NCBI RefSeq assembly: GCF_030272615.1
Contig: NC_081406.1
Location: forward strand, 403,512,939 to 403,576,938
Length of the DNA stretch: 64,000 bases
Direction: 5' to 3'
Source: Cryptomeria japonica
Lineage: Eukaryota > Streptophyta > Pinopsida > Cupressales > Cupressaceae
Positions 11,596 through 23,410 of the stretch are shown here, in pieces. How positions within the stretch are numbered: the stretch's first letter is position 1; each line of letters opens with the position of its first letter. The translations under genes and the position numbers were made by a program. A model generated the notes under the pieces. That model searched no databases. It saw only the letters and a program-made list of their open reading frames with translations, and was not told the DNA's origin.

Positions 11596-12885
11596 TGTAA
11601 TACCCTAAAAATGGTCACCTAAACCATGGGCCCCTAATCTCGACAACATCACCAAGGTCATAACCAAAGGCAATTAAATCAACCTTGAGCATCTAATTAA
11701 TTAATTCTTCAATCATTAATGTTACATGGCAAGTTAATCATTCAATATTAATTAAATATTTATTTAATTAATTAAATCATTCCAAGTAAATCATTTTGAT
11801 CAATTATCCTATTTATTTAATTAAATATCCTAGCATATTTAACTAATAAATAAATTTATGATTTAATCATTAAAAAGGAATTAATTACAAAAAAAAGAAG
11901 TAATTTACAAAGAGAGATTTATCACAAAAAGGAATTAATCTGCAAAAGAAAGAGTTAAATTGAAAACAAAACAAAAGAATTAAATTGAGAGAAGAAATCA
12001 AACTTAAGATAATTCTTTTTCTAAAATTGAGATAACATGGAAAATCAGAAAAAACAATTAAATTGAATTAATCATTTTCTCTACAATTAAAACTCAAAGC
12101 TTTTGAAGAAAAAAGTTCAGTTGCATTGAAAAGGTTTTTTCTAAATAAAAATCTTGAGCAAATTAAAGGAAAGTGCATGGAATCACCTATTTTTATCTCA
12201 AGTGCATGGAATCAACTAAATTTTATCTCCAATGCAAACTTAGACTTATAATTTGAATGCATTGAATCAAGCTATAATTGGAATTAATCTCAAGATTAAC
12301 TGAATCTAATCTCTCAATTATTTCAAATAATCCTAAATTATGCTTTTTATTGAGGAATCTCAACCGCTCATTGCTAATCGATCTTGACCGTTGGTCTCTC
12401 TTTTGAGTCTCTATAAATTCAGCCTTCATCTCTCATTCAAAACACCCTGGAGATTTATTGTTATTATGTAGTTTTTGCTCTGGAGTCATTGAAGATATTG
12501 TGCTTTGATATTTTTTCATCTTAGTTTAGATTTTGGCATATTTAGTTTAATTATGATTGCTTGAATTCATATAGCTTATTATTCATTCATATAGCTTATT
12601 CTCCATTCATCTAGCTTAATATTCATTCATCTAGCTTAATCTTGCATACATGTAACTTATTCTTGTGCTCATATATATTAAATCCTTCATCTTGGTGTAG
12701 TCTAGTCACTATTATTGCTTATACGAATCTGAGAGCAAGTCTATACTCACATCTTTTAGAAGGCAATAGGTCAATTTTTAATGATTTTTATATTCCTGAT
12801 TATATCTGTCTAACCATGCATCCAATGACTTAATTGAAGTTTTGTGTCTTACAGCTTGCAGATCCTTATCCACTTTTCACACACA
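11596..12885 (+). repeat. Gypsy 5' LTR
   Basis: It begins TGTAATACCCTAAAAATGG and ends TTTTCACACACA. It matches 40416-41632 along its length with small indels; my rough hand count is about 5% divergence. The U3 is rich in TTAATTAATTAA words. ctctataaattcagcc (about 12410) is a TATA-like element. The 3' part repeats catctagcttaatattcattcat several times (12570-12640). Confidence 0.92.
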
Positions 12886-12889
12886 TTTT

Positions 12890-12907
12890 TGGCACCCACC
12901 GTGGGGC
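12890..12907 (+). other. Gypsy primer binding site
   Basis: TGGCACCCACCGTGGGGC starts about five bases after the LTR. It resembles the TGGCGCCCACCGTGGGG-type sites of plant gypsy elements. I have not assigned the exact tRNA. Confidence 0.6.
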
Positions 12908-14922
12908 AAAAGACTACATCTTTCGGCCTCGCAAATTAGTTTTCTTTTTTTTTTTTCCGATTTATTTTTTCGTATTTTTTTCGTATAGTTTTTGCAAAAA
13001 CTCGTACGAGTTTTCACAGAGGCCTGAACAACAAACTATAGGTATCGTACAGCTTAGTGAGAATACTTGTATGGTATTCCGGTTTTTTGTATTAAAATAG
13101 ATTGTAATTTTGGGGTTTTTTCTTATTGAATTTTGATGTTATCTGGCTTGTTTTCTGTTTGTCTAGGACATTTTGATAGCCTAATCAATTTTTGCACAAT
13201 GCTTGTTGAAGAACACGCCTGTCACACAAAAACAATATGACTACTGGTTCATTGTTTTTGTAGGTTACCTGAGGAGATTCAAGTGAACATTGTGTATTCT
13301 GTAAATTCATTTTTAGGCACTTAAATTGCTATTTGGTTAATGAACAAATCTATCTTTTGTGTTTTTAGAAAAATCTAAGAGGTAGGAGAGTATGCTCTTG
13401 TCTACACAGACAATCAGAAATCTAGACCCTCGAAGTTTTTTCTAAATTTGAGATTTGTGTACCTTTAGAGAGCCTGTCATAGTGGGAAAAAGTAATCACC
13501 CTATGAGAATGACCCAAGTGAGTACAACTGGACCTGAGCATTCCAACTCACTATAATAAATAGGCCTCTAGTGATTAAAGTCTTAGAGGATGGGATTATT
13601 TGAGTTTTCTCTTTGAGATCTCTCATATTGAACATTTTGTAGGGCCTCATGGTCTCAATCATGTTTACGTGACTACAACTTGTTTCAGTACCTTGTCGGG
13701 CTATAGGCCTCAATCATGCTTACGTGACTTCAAGGGGTAATTTCGAATGAAATTACTGACTAAGAACTATAAGATAGAGGCTACCTGATTCACCTTTGAA
13801 AGAGGGATAATCTTTGTGCAAGAGAGATAGTAACTCTCCCAAGATACTTTCCATTTCATTCCCCCATTGGCATTTGGAGTTGGCTAATACAGCATTGAGA
13901 ATCTATTGCGTGAGACTCAGCGACCATATTCTGATTAGCTATTGGGTGTGTACCTGATTTTGCAATCAAAGGTTTTCTTCTCTAAGCCAACTTTTGTAGG
14001 GTTAGCGTGTTGTGCTTGAAGTCGTTATAGATCTTGCGTGTTTACTATGTTTTCATCCCTGAAACTAAAATTGAAATACTGAAACTCGAGAAAACAATCA
14101 ACAACTCAGTGATCAAAAACTTTGTCCTAGTCAAAGACTAGTCTCTATCAATCATCAAAAACTCTGTCCTAGTCAAAATCTGGTCTCTATCAGTCATCAA
14201 AACTCTGTTCCATGTCAGAATCTCATCTCTATCCAATCCATAGTCATACAAGTCTACTGAATTATCATCTGGCTATATACGAGTTGTCGTACGAGTCTTA
14301 ATTGGTCCTATCAGTTTATAGTCTGGCCCTGTCAGAATTGTCATCCTAGTATATAGAATTGTCATGTTGTTACTAGAAAATTATCGTCTTGCCTTTAGCA
14401 TACTATCGTACGAATAATCATCATTCTCATCAGATTATCATGTGGAGGTCATTAAACTATCGTGCGAGTTTAGGAAGCAACTCATACGAGAAACTATCTC
14501 TATCATTTGGGGACTGTTAAATTATCGTCTGGGTCATAAAACTATGTCGTACAAAATCCTGATTTTGTCAGTCCAGAAACCTGTTTATCTACACACTTTT
14601 CCATAATGGTCATACTTGCCTAATTAGTCTATAGCGAGCATAAAACTAGTCATCATAATTCTGTGTATAAACAATCTTGATAGTGTACCCCTGTTGTTGT
14701 GTTGCACAATTTTGTCGATCATCTTTCAGCGAGTTCAATCAACTACTTATCAAACTAAATCAAACTAAGTTACTTAGATCATGTCTTATATAGGATTGAT
14801 CATTCCTGAAACTAGGTCAAGTCTTAGTCACTTCTCTCAAATCACTACATTAAATGAACAACTAGCTTCAATTTGATCTTTACTTTTGCATCACATCTAG
14901 CTCTCAGTCATATCAATCATAA
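12908..14922 (+). other. Gypsy untranslated leader with TCGTACGA-type palindromes
   Basis: Two kilobases lie between the primer site and the gag ATG without a supported ORF. Palindromic words of the CTCGTACGAG type recur (about 13002, 14280, 14290, 14410, 14462, 14490), with variants such as tcgtctgg and catacgag. A tandem-like run of 'tcatcaaaaactctgtcctagtcaaa' variants lies at 14110-14220. The leader could hold packaging or dimerisation signals, which is inference. Confidence 0.5.
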
Positions 14923-16823
14923 ATGCCTGCTCAAACCAGATGTTCTCGTAAGAAAGCTGCCAAAGGTAAAGGATCATCCTTTTCATTACAAGATAATCCA
15001 TTCTTTATAGAGGACCCCGTCTCTAATAAACCTTCATTGTTAAATATAATAATTTTTTATCAATCCTTATCTCCCACCATTTCTGGAGAAAACAAGATGC
15101 TAAACATGATACATATGACAATCTCAGCACCCATGCTAATGACAATGATTCCTCATCTAGTGATTCTGAAGCCTCTGAACCTACAAAATTTGTTATAAAT
15201 AGTTGTCAAAAGGATAAAGATTTCTGAAAAATAGTGAAGATTATCATGGCTAGAGAAAAAGAAGATTATTTTCTAGAGCTAGCAAAACAAGGCGCTAAAC
15301 TTCCTACCAATTATAACATTGAAACCCTTATCACTAAAGAGGAAGAGACACCTTTAGTGCTGGTAAACAAACAATTGCAAGTGTTATAGGCTGAAATCAT
15401 AGAAATGAAAAACAAGGATAAATCATCAAAGAAATAGTCTCTGGACATGATATGTTGGTTCCCATTTGACAAAAACCTTTACATGCCTCCATTTCCTTCA
15501 AGAGTGGAGATTCCTAAGTTTGACAAATATGATGGTAATGAAGATCCTCAAGACCATGTTAGATAATTTTGTGCTATATGTATGGAGTTCATGCACGAAC
15601 AAACATATCTCATGCACCTTTTCCTGAGGAGTTTAGGAAGACAAGCTATGGAATGGTTTTCAAGCTTACCTATAGGAATTAAAACTTTTGAGGAATTAGT
15701 CGAATTGTTTCTCCAACAATACTCCTATAAAATTCATCATCCAGTCACTATGATCAAGCTTTGTAATACCAAACAGAAATAGGAGAACCTTTTCTCACTT
15801 TTCTTCAACATTGGAGAAAGATGTTCTCTAGATATTCATGGCCTATTCCAGATTCTGAGAAGATGGATATCTTTGTCAATAACCTGATCCCTGAATTGAA
15901 ATACAATATCCAAATGCAAGTGTACCCTTCATTCAACAAAATGGTAGATAGTTCCCTCAGAATGGAAGATGTGCTTATAAAGAAAGGAGATATATCACTT
16001 TGGAAAGAAACACAACAAGGCTCTAGATCCAAAGAGAAGAACAAATACTGGAAATACGATAAAGATAACAACAAAAACATTGTTAATGATGGAGTGGTTG
16101 ACACTGTTAAAATAAAATCAAAACCCACAATATTTAATCTGGCTAGTGGCACGCAAGCACTCAAAGTAGCTGCAACTATGGCAGAAAATCCTTTGAAGAA
16201 ATCAAAAGATTGGTTTAAAGAGAAACCTTGGCTTTCAAAGCCTAAATGTGATTTCACTCCTCTGGAAGAATCATATTAATCAGCTCTTAAAACTTTATTG
16301 GCAAATGATCTGATAACACTGCCAAATAACTGTAGACCATATGATCCAGAAGTTAAAACTCAAATGGTGGAGGGAAAATGAGTACTGTGAATATCATCAA
16401 AACAAAGGTCATACAACAAACAATTGCATGAAACTCAAACATGAGATCCAAGACCTCATTGATGCTAGCAAAATTGTTGTTGGAAATCACATGACTAATG
16501 CTGATCACAAAGCCTTTAAAGATCCCTTTCCTTCTTATGAACAAGGTGATTCCTCAAAATCCAAGGGAGGTGCCAAAGTCAATAACACCTACAATAACAA
16601 TGAAAATATGATCAACATGACTGAATCTTCCCAATATGAGTATTGCAACATGATCATAATCAAAGATAAACAAAATAAAACACAAACTGCAAATGATGTA
16701 ACCTATGCTCAAAAGAAGGTTACTCTCAAAGAAGATAGTTCCTCAACTTTTGATCAAACAACATCAAACCTACCAACTTCTTCAAACAGACAACCAGATA
16801 TGATCATAGCTAAATCTAAGTAG
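14923..16823 (+). pseudogene. Gypsy gag (capsid and nucleocapsid), broken
   Basis: The ATG at 14923 begins MPAQTRCSRKKAAKGKG, a basic N-terminus. After frameshifts the capsid-type region at 15480-16260 is clear: KNLYMPPFPSRVEIPKFDKY, GNEDPQDHV, LRSLGRQAMEWFSSLP, FEELVELFLQQY, then the FSRYSWPIPDSEKMD.F segment with LIPELKY. This is the retrotransposon gag fold seen in plant gypsy elements. A knuckle-like CEYHQNKGHTTNNC lies at about 16388-16430, with His in place of the second Cys, as is common in Tat-like elements. The polyprotein would package RNA. Stops near 15230, 15390, 15565, 15781 and 16278, plus a frameshift near 15800, inactivate it. Confidence 0.88.
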
Positions 16824-16849
16824 TTGGATTCATCATCCTCTCCTAGTTA

Positions 16850-17800
16850 CAACATTGTTGAACAATTAAAATGAACCGCCGCTCAAATCTCCATTTTTGA
16901 ACTGCTTAAGATCTCTTATGTTCATAGAGAGATCCTGGACAAAGCTTTGCTCACTACTAATGTCCCCAAAAATTTAGATTTAGATCGGTTTCAATCTATG
17001 GTGGATCACCTGACTTCACCTCATTACCTCACCTTCTCTAAAGAAGATGACAATTCATTGAATCACCCACATAACCAACCATTACACATCGAAGCTATGA
17101 TCCATAAACACTGAGTCAAATATGTTTTGATAGATGGAGGTGTTGGGTTGAATATCTGTACCTACAATTTACTGACACAATTGGGATTTTCTGAACATTT
17201 CATTGATCCAACAAAGAAAATAACAATCAAAGCTTATGATGAAGAAGAAAGAACCTCTAAAGGTCTGGTGCTATTGCCAATCAGGGTAGGACCTGTGGAG
17301 AGAGATGTTAGTTTCTAGGTGCTTGACCTTCCTCTTTCATACAACATCTTTCTGGGCAAGCCATGGATTCAAGAAATGCAAGCAATACCATCTACCTATC
17401 ATCAGTGCTTGAAATTTCCTTATAATGGAGTTGAAGTCAGTATTCCTATTGATACAAGTTACACTTGTAGTGCATTAAAATAGTGTATTGATACCTTTGT
17501 TCCTTATAACAAAGAAGTCTCTACAACTGAAAGTTCAAAAACTTTGATGAAATACCTAGAAAATAAATTGAAAATCACAGACACTGGCATGGATGGATAT
17601 AAGATAGAACCTGTACCTTCACTAATGTCTCTTCCTCCATCGCCAAGATAGTTTGGAAAACCATCAAAGGCTATGAAGCCACAAACTTCAACTCCAAATG
17701 TCATTTATGATGGTATTTTTGTATAGTCCTCTACTTCCCTTGTAGATGAAACACAAGAAGAGGTTGTTCTCAAATAGCTTTTCAAACAAGATAGTGAGAA
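16850..17800 (+). pseudogene. Gypsy aspartic protease
   Basis: The retropepsin-like core reads VKYVLIDGGVGLNICTYNLL at about 17115-17175. The active-site triplet is D-G-G rather than D-S/T-G. A flap region, then LVLLPIRVGPV, and YNIFLGKPWIQE (the conserved end of plant gypsy proteases, about 17340-17375) follow. It would cut the gag-pol polyprotein. Upstream, 16880-17090 reads a helix-rich segment (ISIFELLKISYVHREILDKA). In-frame stops lie near 17113 and 17318 (TAG where a tryptophan or similar codon is expected), 17482, 17650, 17725 and 17776. D-G-G proteases are usual in some plant gypsy groups, so this variant need not be a defect. Confidence 0.8.
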
Positions 17801-17807
17801 CAAAGAA

Positions 17808-18017
17808 GTGCAACACTGTGAGATTTCCTTTGAACAATATGGTCTAGGCTATAAGATGATTCAACGTATGGGATATTCAGGTACCGGTCCTCTGAGAAAG
17901 CATCAAGAAGGTATTATTGAACCTATTCAGCTACAAAATAAGTCTACAAATGATAAAGATGGACTTGGATACAATCTAGGAGAGTCATTAAATCAAAAAC
18001 ATACTTCTCATCATTAG
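17808..18017 (+). pseudogene. G-patch-like segment after the protease
   Basis: The frame reads QYGLGYKMIQRMGYSGTGPL then RKHQEGIIEPI. The spacing of glycines after an aromatic and hydrophobic start, and the closing G-I-I-E-P-I, match the G-patch pattern, a short RNA-binding or helicase-activating module. A second glycine-rich piece, DGLGYNLGES, ends it. G-patch modules follow the protease in some retroviruses and plant gypsy elements. Here it sits between protease and RT in the same orientation. The call rests on motif reading only. Confidence 0.6.
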
Positions 18018-19600
18018 CCTAAGTGGAGAAAAAAGATACTACCTTCAACATCACAAGAAGCAAATACTCAGAAAACTCAGGAAGAGTATGAAAATGAACA
18101 AGAAGAATTGGAAATCAAGAGAGAAGAAGCAGATGGTAATCAAGTTCTAATTTTATCAATAGTGACATTGCAAGGAGTAGAAATGTGAGAAGATATGAGA
18201 GAACAAATCAAAGGAATTAAAGAGTTGTTTGCACCGTTGAACATTCCGGTCACATACATAGGTAGAATGCAAATAGATAATTCAAAAACTAACTCTAATG
18301 AGTATGAATGGGGTCCAGATCCTCTCTCAAATACATCTACTGAAGAGACTCTTGAAGAACCTAGTGATATCATAAATGAAGCACAAGTGATAATACACTT
18401 GAAGCTACAAAAGGAAATAGAGAAAATCATACTAAAAAGACAAGAAGACTATGAACAAAAGATGAAAGAAGAAAGAACACAAGAATATTCTTCACCTACT
18501 ATATCTCCCTCTAATGAGATAGATCCAATTAGGTATGGAACTACCAACGAATAATTGGAGGCTACTGAAGCAAGGTCAGTCATTAGTCCAGAGGAAGTTG
18601 AATGGAAAAGATGACATAGACTAACATAGTCATCAAGGTTATGTCAATGGGTATGTCAAATACAAGTGATCATTGAACCAAATCACAAAGGAACTTCCAA
18701 CATCAAAGATGTAGATATTGATACTATACATACTTTCACTAAGCCACTTGAAGAAGAGTCAAAGACTTCATCTTATGACTCTGATCACTCTGAAATAAGA
18801 TCTATCTATGATATTACCTATTCGACATCAAACTATGGCTACTTCATCATGAATGTTAAAACTCTGTCCGCTGAACCTGTTACTATCAAACCACGATATG
18901 TAGTCCAATCTGAAGTAGAGGACGGTTCTAGTGGTAGGTCTGTTGGGTTAGATCCCTGACATACAAACGTAAACTTCCATAATCATGTTCTAACTCTACC
19001 TAGTCTCGAGACGCTTACGCAAGGTAGCCTTCTAGAACTTGACTTGTCAGTCCAAAGTTATGATGATAATGTCATGAATTCCCTTGAACCTATTAAAAAT
19101 TTATCCCAGGTACATCCTGAACTTATTGACTATACTCTCCAAGATCAACCTTTGAATATGCCTACCTTTGCCAATGATTATACATTAGCCTGTTATCTTA
19201 ATGCAGTTGAACCAATGGACTCTTCCACCAGTGAACAAAGTGAGAACATGACAACAACAAATGTCAAGTATCTTAGTCGCAAAAATCAAAAAAAGAAAAA
19301 TAAGAGTTCTGATGGCGAAAACCACACTGTGGTGGTGTTAGAATCAGAAATAGTAAAAATAAAGGATGTACCTAACGGTGAAAACCTCTCTAAGATGCCT
19401 AGAGGTGAGATACTTGACATTTTTCCTGATCACTTTCAAGAGCAATCATCAATGCTAATTGAACCTACACAGCTAGTAAACATTGGAATGGAAGAAGCTC
19501 AGCACACCATACATGTAGCTCAATCCTTGTCAGCCAAAGAACTAAAGAATTTGTTGATTTCTTCATGGAAAAGAAGATCAAATTTGCATGGACATATGGT
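18018..19600 (+). pseudogene. Gypsy pol linker, acidic and low in domains
   Basis: About 500 codons in shifting frames join the G-patch segment to RT. Recognisable stretches include FAPLNIPVTYIG (18220-18260), a glutamate/lysine helical run (LKLQKEIEKIILKRQEDYEQ, 18400-18460), YDSDHSEIRSIYDI (18775-18815) and a 19044-19600 frame ending in SAKELKNLLIS. The last piece shifts frame into the RT entry, EKKIKFAWTYGDMLGLDP. No enzyme motif is visible. Plant gypsy elements often have such a spacer, and its role is unknown. Confidence 0.6.
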
Positions 19601-20491
19601 GATATGTTGGGTCTGGATCCTAACCTCATAATGCATCATCTTTCTATCACTCCCGGAGTTAAACCTATTAAGCAAAAACTCTAAAAAATTCATCCTTATG
19701 TTGCATTACTTGTTAAGACTGAGCTAGAAAAATTACTAAAAGCTAGATTTATCAGAGTAATTGATTATGCTGAATGGATATCTAATATTGTACCTATTTA
19801 TAAACTTGACAAATCAATCTGTGTTTGCACCGATTTTAGAGATTAAAACAAAGCCTATCCGAAAGATGATTTTCCACTACTCAACATAGACATGATCGTG
19901 GACATGACTGCTGGCTATGAAATGTACTCTTTAATGGATGGTTTTTTAGGATACAATCAGATCAAAATTGCACCTAAGGATCAAGAGAAAACAACATTCA
20001 CCTGTGCAAGGGGAACCTTTTGCTAGAATGTAATACCCTTTGGTTTAAAGAATGTAGGCGCTACTTATCAAAGACCCGTAACAATAATTTTTCATAATAT
20101 GATGCACAAAAAAATGAAGGATTATGTTGATGACACTCTAGTTAAATCCATGAAAAGATCAACACATCTATCAGAACTAGGTCCAATATTAGACAAGATG
20201 GAAAAATTCAAACTCAGATTAAATCCCAATAAATGTGCATTTGGGGTTATATCTAGTAAGCTCCTAGGATATATTGTTTCAGCGAAAGGAATTGAAGTGG
20301 ATCTAGAAAAAGTTAAGGCTATCATGGAAATGCCACCTCCAAAGAATGTCAGTCAAAGGAGAAGTTTACAAGGGTGGCTCCAATCAATAAGACACTTTAT
20401 TTATCAGCTAGCAGATAAGGCTCAACCATTCACAAAGGTATTATGGAAAGGAGCTACATAGAACTAGGATAAAGATTGTGAACAACACCTA
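19600..20491 (+). pseudogene. Gypsy reverse transcriptase
   Basis: RT core motifs in order are: FAWTYGDMLGLDP; KARFIRVIDYAEWISNIVPI; CTDFRD.NKAYPKDDFPL; YSLMDGFLGYNQIKIAP; GTFC.NVIPFGLKNVGATYQR; the catalytic DYVDD (about 20123); NPNKCAFGV; LLGYIVSAKGIEVD. It would make DNA from element RNA. Stops occur near 19683, 19846, 20025 (TAG at the tryptophan of GTFCW) and 20460. The domain is cut right after DKDCEQHLK by the solo LTR at 20497 and resumes at 22023. Confidence 0.93.
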
Positions 20492-20496
20492 AAGCA

Positions 20497-22017
20497 TGAT
20501 GAATAATGATGAACAGTAAGTACCAAACCAGTACTGAGAGGCGGGGTGAATTAGTATAGACAAAAAATTTCCCTCAACTAGTTTGACTGCAAAGACTGCA
20601 CTTAAATGGTAAACCGTAACACTGGTCTAAATCAAGGCACTACCAGTTACACACAGTGAGAGTATGAATAGCATAAATCGGTAAACACTTAGATCTCTAC
20701 ACAATCTAATATCTCTTTTCCACTTCACCCTTATGCATAAATAGGTAATATATCATCAAAAATATAATGACTGTCGGTTCAACATACTTTACCACTTAAC
20801 ATAAAATATTAACGCATCACATGAAAAGCATCACACATGGCACACAAATTTTTCATGTGGAAACCCAACTAGGAAAAACCACGGTGGGGATGAATACCCA
20901 CAAGCTGTTCTTTGAACTCTTTTGAAGTCCACTCTGTTAGGAGCCTAGTTCGGTTAAAGACTTCTACAATAGGTTCTACTAGGAATTGATCATGCTAGGG
21001 ATCACCTGGTTAAGGGATGGCTAAATACCCGGTTAAAGGTTACCTCGCAAGAGGATTTGAAGAACTCATTGAGTTCAGTCACCCTGTTAAAGGATTTACA
21101 CAAAAGTCTATTAAAGCTACCCAGTTAATGGATTTTTCAGCTGCTAAAATGGTTAGAAGTCAATAGGTAATACACTGATCTGATAACAACACTCAATGCC
21201 AAGGCAGATCCAGTTTAGCTCCTTCTCTTCTGCAATCACACTCTGCAAGTATCAACACACTTCTCCTGTCTGGCAAGAATAAAGTATCTCTTCACTTGGA
21301 TACACACATAGCATTTGCCAACAACTTCAAAATCAAAAACATCAATGACCTTATAAGAAACAGATAGGTCGGCAACATAAACCCTAAACCCTAAACATTT
21401 AGGTTTAACAAATCAATTGGTTCAATCTTGACCATTAATCACACTGCATCAAATACAACAGTCTTGAACAGATCTCAAGATGCTCTCCAACATTCATTCT
21501 TTGCCACTTTAGGAAGCTGATAACCCATCACGCGCTCTCCACCGTTTACAGAGACTTTGCACATTCCCAAGATAGATAGGATCAATCTCCATGCAAGATC
21601 CTCAAGGAAATCCTTCATGCGCACAAGACTGACGTGGCAACACTATTTGGTCTCCATTACAATGCTAACTCATCACAAGATGTCACAGTTGAATTATACA
21701 AGCTATGCATCAACCAAAAACCCTGAAGTTGAGAATACCAACTGGTAGTCATGCTAAATGAAACCCCGATACAGAACATCCATATACCAGTTTTCATTCC
21801 AACATACCGGTTCACTTTGAACAAACATACTGCTTCACTTTTTCACATATACTAGTTTACATCATCATACCGGTTTTCACATATACCGGTTCACAATATC
21901 ATACCAGTTCTTTTGCTAGTTTGTTTACTACAACATATCGGTTCATACTTCAGCATATTGACATCAATGACAACATACAATATCATCATGTCACCAAGTT
22001 CTGCACATATGCCAACA
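20497..22017 (-). repeat. Solo copia LTR, 1.52 kb, inserted in gypsy RT
   Basis: The plus-strand ends are TGATGAATAA and ATGCCAACA, and the target duplication AAGCA lies at 20492-20496 and 22018-22022. Removing it rejoins the gypsy frame (EQHLK to QIKEYL). The C-run signature (actgagaggcggggtgaattag, 20533-20554) near its left end gives minus orientation. No primer site or polypurine tract lies within, so it is a solo LTR left by LTR-LTR recombination. It contains the ggtttttccc-type motif and many accggt words near the right side. Confidence 0.88.
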
Positions 22018-22265
22018 AAGCAAATCAAGGAATATCTTTCTAATCCACACATATTGATGTCACCAATTCAAGGCAAACCATTGATTCTCTACATATCAAC
22101 TACAGATACATCACTGGGGGCCCTCTTGGCACAACATGATGAGAATAAAAAGGAAAGAACTATGTATTATATCAACAAAACCTTGGTGTCCTATGAGATG
22201 AATTATACTATAATAAAAAAAGATTGTTTGGCATTAGTCTTTGCATCACAGAAATTAAGACACTA
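22018..22265 (+). pseudogene. Gypsy RT/RNase H junction segment
   Basis: It reads QIKEYLSNPHILMSPI, GKPLILYISTTDTSLGALLA, then YYINKTLVSYEMNYTIIKKD and FASQKLRHY. This is the RT connection/RNase H-like tether of gypsy pol. It is interrupted after LRHY by element B and resumes at 33196 (MLAHSIKLVANIDPLKYLL). Confidence 0.9.
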
Positions 22266-23066
22266 TGTTAGGATTCCCACAGATACTGAGAGGGGGGGGG
22301 GTGAATTAGTATCTGATCAGTGATTTGATTTTCTTAACTTAAAACATGTAGAACATATTAATACTGAATACCGGTAAACAAGAAATAATGCAATAAACAA
22401 AGATAACAACAACCACATGAAAAACACACCATAACACAGTAGTTTAATGAGGAAACCCAGTGTGGAAAAAACCTCGGTAGGATTTGTGACCCACAATATT
22501 CACTTACTGGCCAATAAGAGAATATTACTACTACAAGAGGGGCCTACACATGCAGGAAGGCCAAGTGCCTAGAGCTCACTGCTCAATTACAAAATGGGAA
22601 GTCTCACTGACTTACAAAATGGATTATATAAATCCAATGTCTTGTACTACTTCAAAATAGCATCTACTATGCCAGATCCAGTACTGGTTTATAGCTCTTC
22701 TTCATACATAAACCCTTAACCTATAATTCGCATAATAGGTCTACCTTATTTCGCCTATATTTTTTCTTCCTTCTCTTTCAAAATGTTCTACAATGATCTC
22801 TTATATATATGAGTCATTTTACAACTTTCCAAGTCGGCTTACAATGATTTTACAATAATAAACAAAATATATTACAAACAAAATTCCTATCGGCTTTTGT
22901 GTCGGTATGCTTCCTTTTGCTACCAGTGGTCTCTATGCCGGTGTAGAGTCTGTCTTTGCCGGTGCTAGTGAATTGTCTTTCTGATGTCATAGGATTGTAA
23001 GGTTGCCATCAATGACAAAAACTTCAATCACCTACAATGTCTCATTGGAGTGTGCATTTGCCAACA
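22266..23066 (-). repeat. Element B 3' LTR
   Basis: The plus-strand ends are TGTTAGGATTCCC and TTTGCCAACA. It has the C-run signature at 22287-22310 and a TATA-like ttatatatatgag near 22801. Compared with the other LTR it has two extra short pieces (about 9 and 17 bp) and many transitions at CG, TG and CA dinucleotides. Confidence 0.92.
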
Positions 23067-23080
23067 ATCTCCCCCTTTGG
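23067..23080 (-). other. Element B polypurine tract
   Basis: The minus strand reads ccaaagggggagat directly before the 3' LTR. Further aagggggag words at about 23145 and 23192 look like weaker copies of it. Confidence 0.8.
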
Positions 23081-23410
23081 CATTGATGGCAACACTCATG
23101 AGAAAAATTCAAAAGTTTATCCAAAAATTGTTACCAAAAATGTGTGCTCCCCCTGAGTAGATGATCCCTAAGTTGTTGGATTTTTCTCATACCGCTACTC
23201 CCCCTTTGGCATCAATGACAAAGGTTGTCAAAGTGTCAATAGAGTGTGGTTTTCACTTCATCCTTGTAACTGGTTGGTTACAATCTGAAAAAGATCTGCC
23301 AAAACCAGATTCAAGCTCTCAATGAAATATTTGCTATCTTTAATTGCGGCCTCTATCCTATGAACTGTACCGGTGAGGTTTTGCATTTTCTCTGCCGATG
23401 TTTTCTATCC

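Noticed and set aside
21376-21398. aaccctaaaccctaaac, telomere-like
   Set aside because: Only two to three units inside a solo LTR, so not a telomere. The similar ccctaa words near 28180 and 47155 are also too short.
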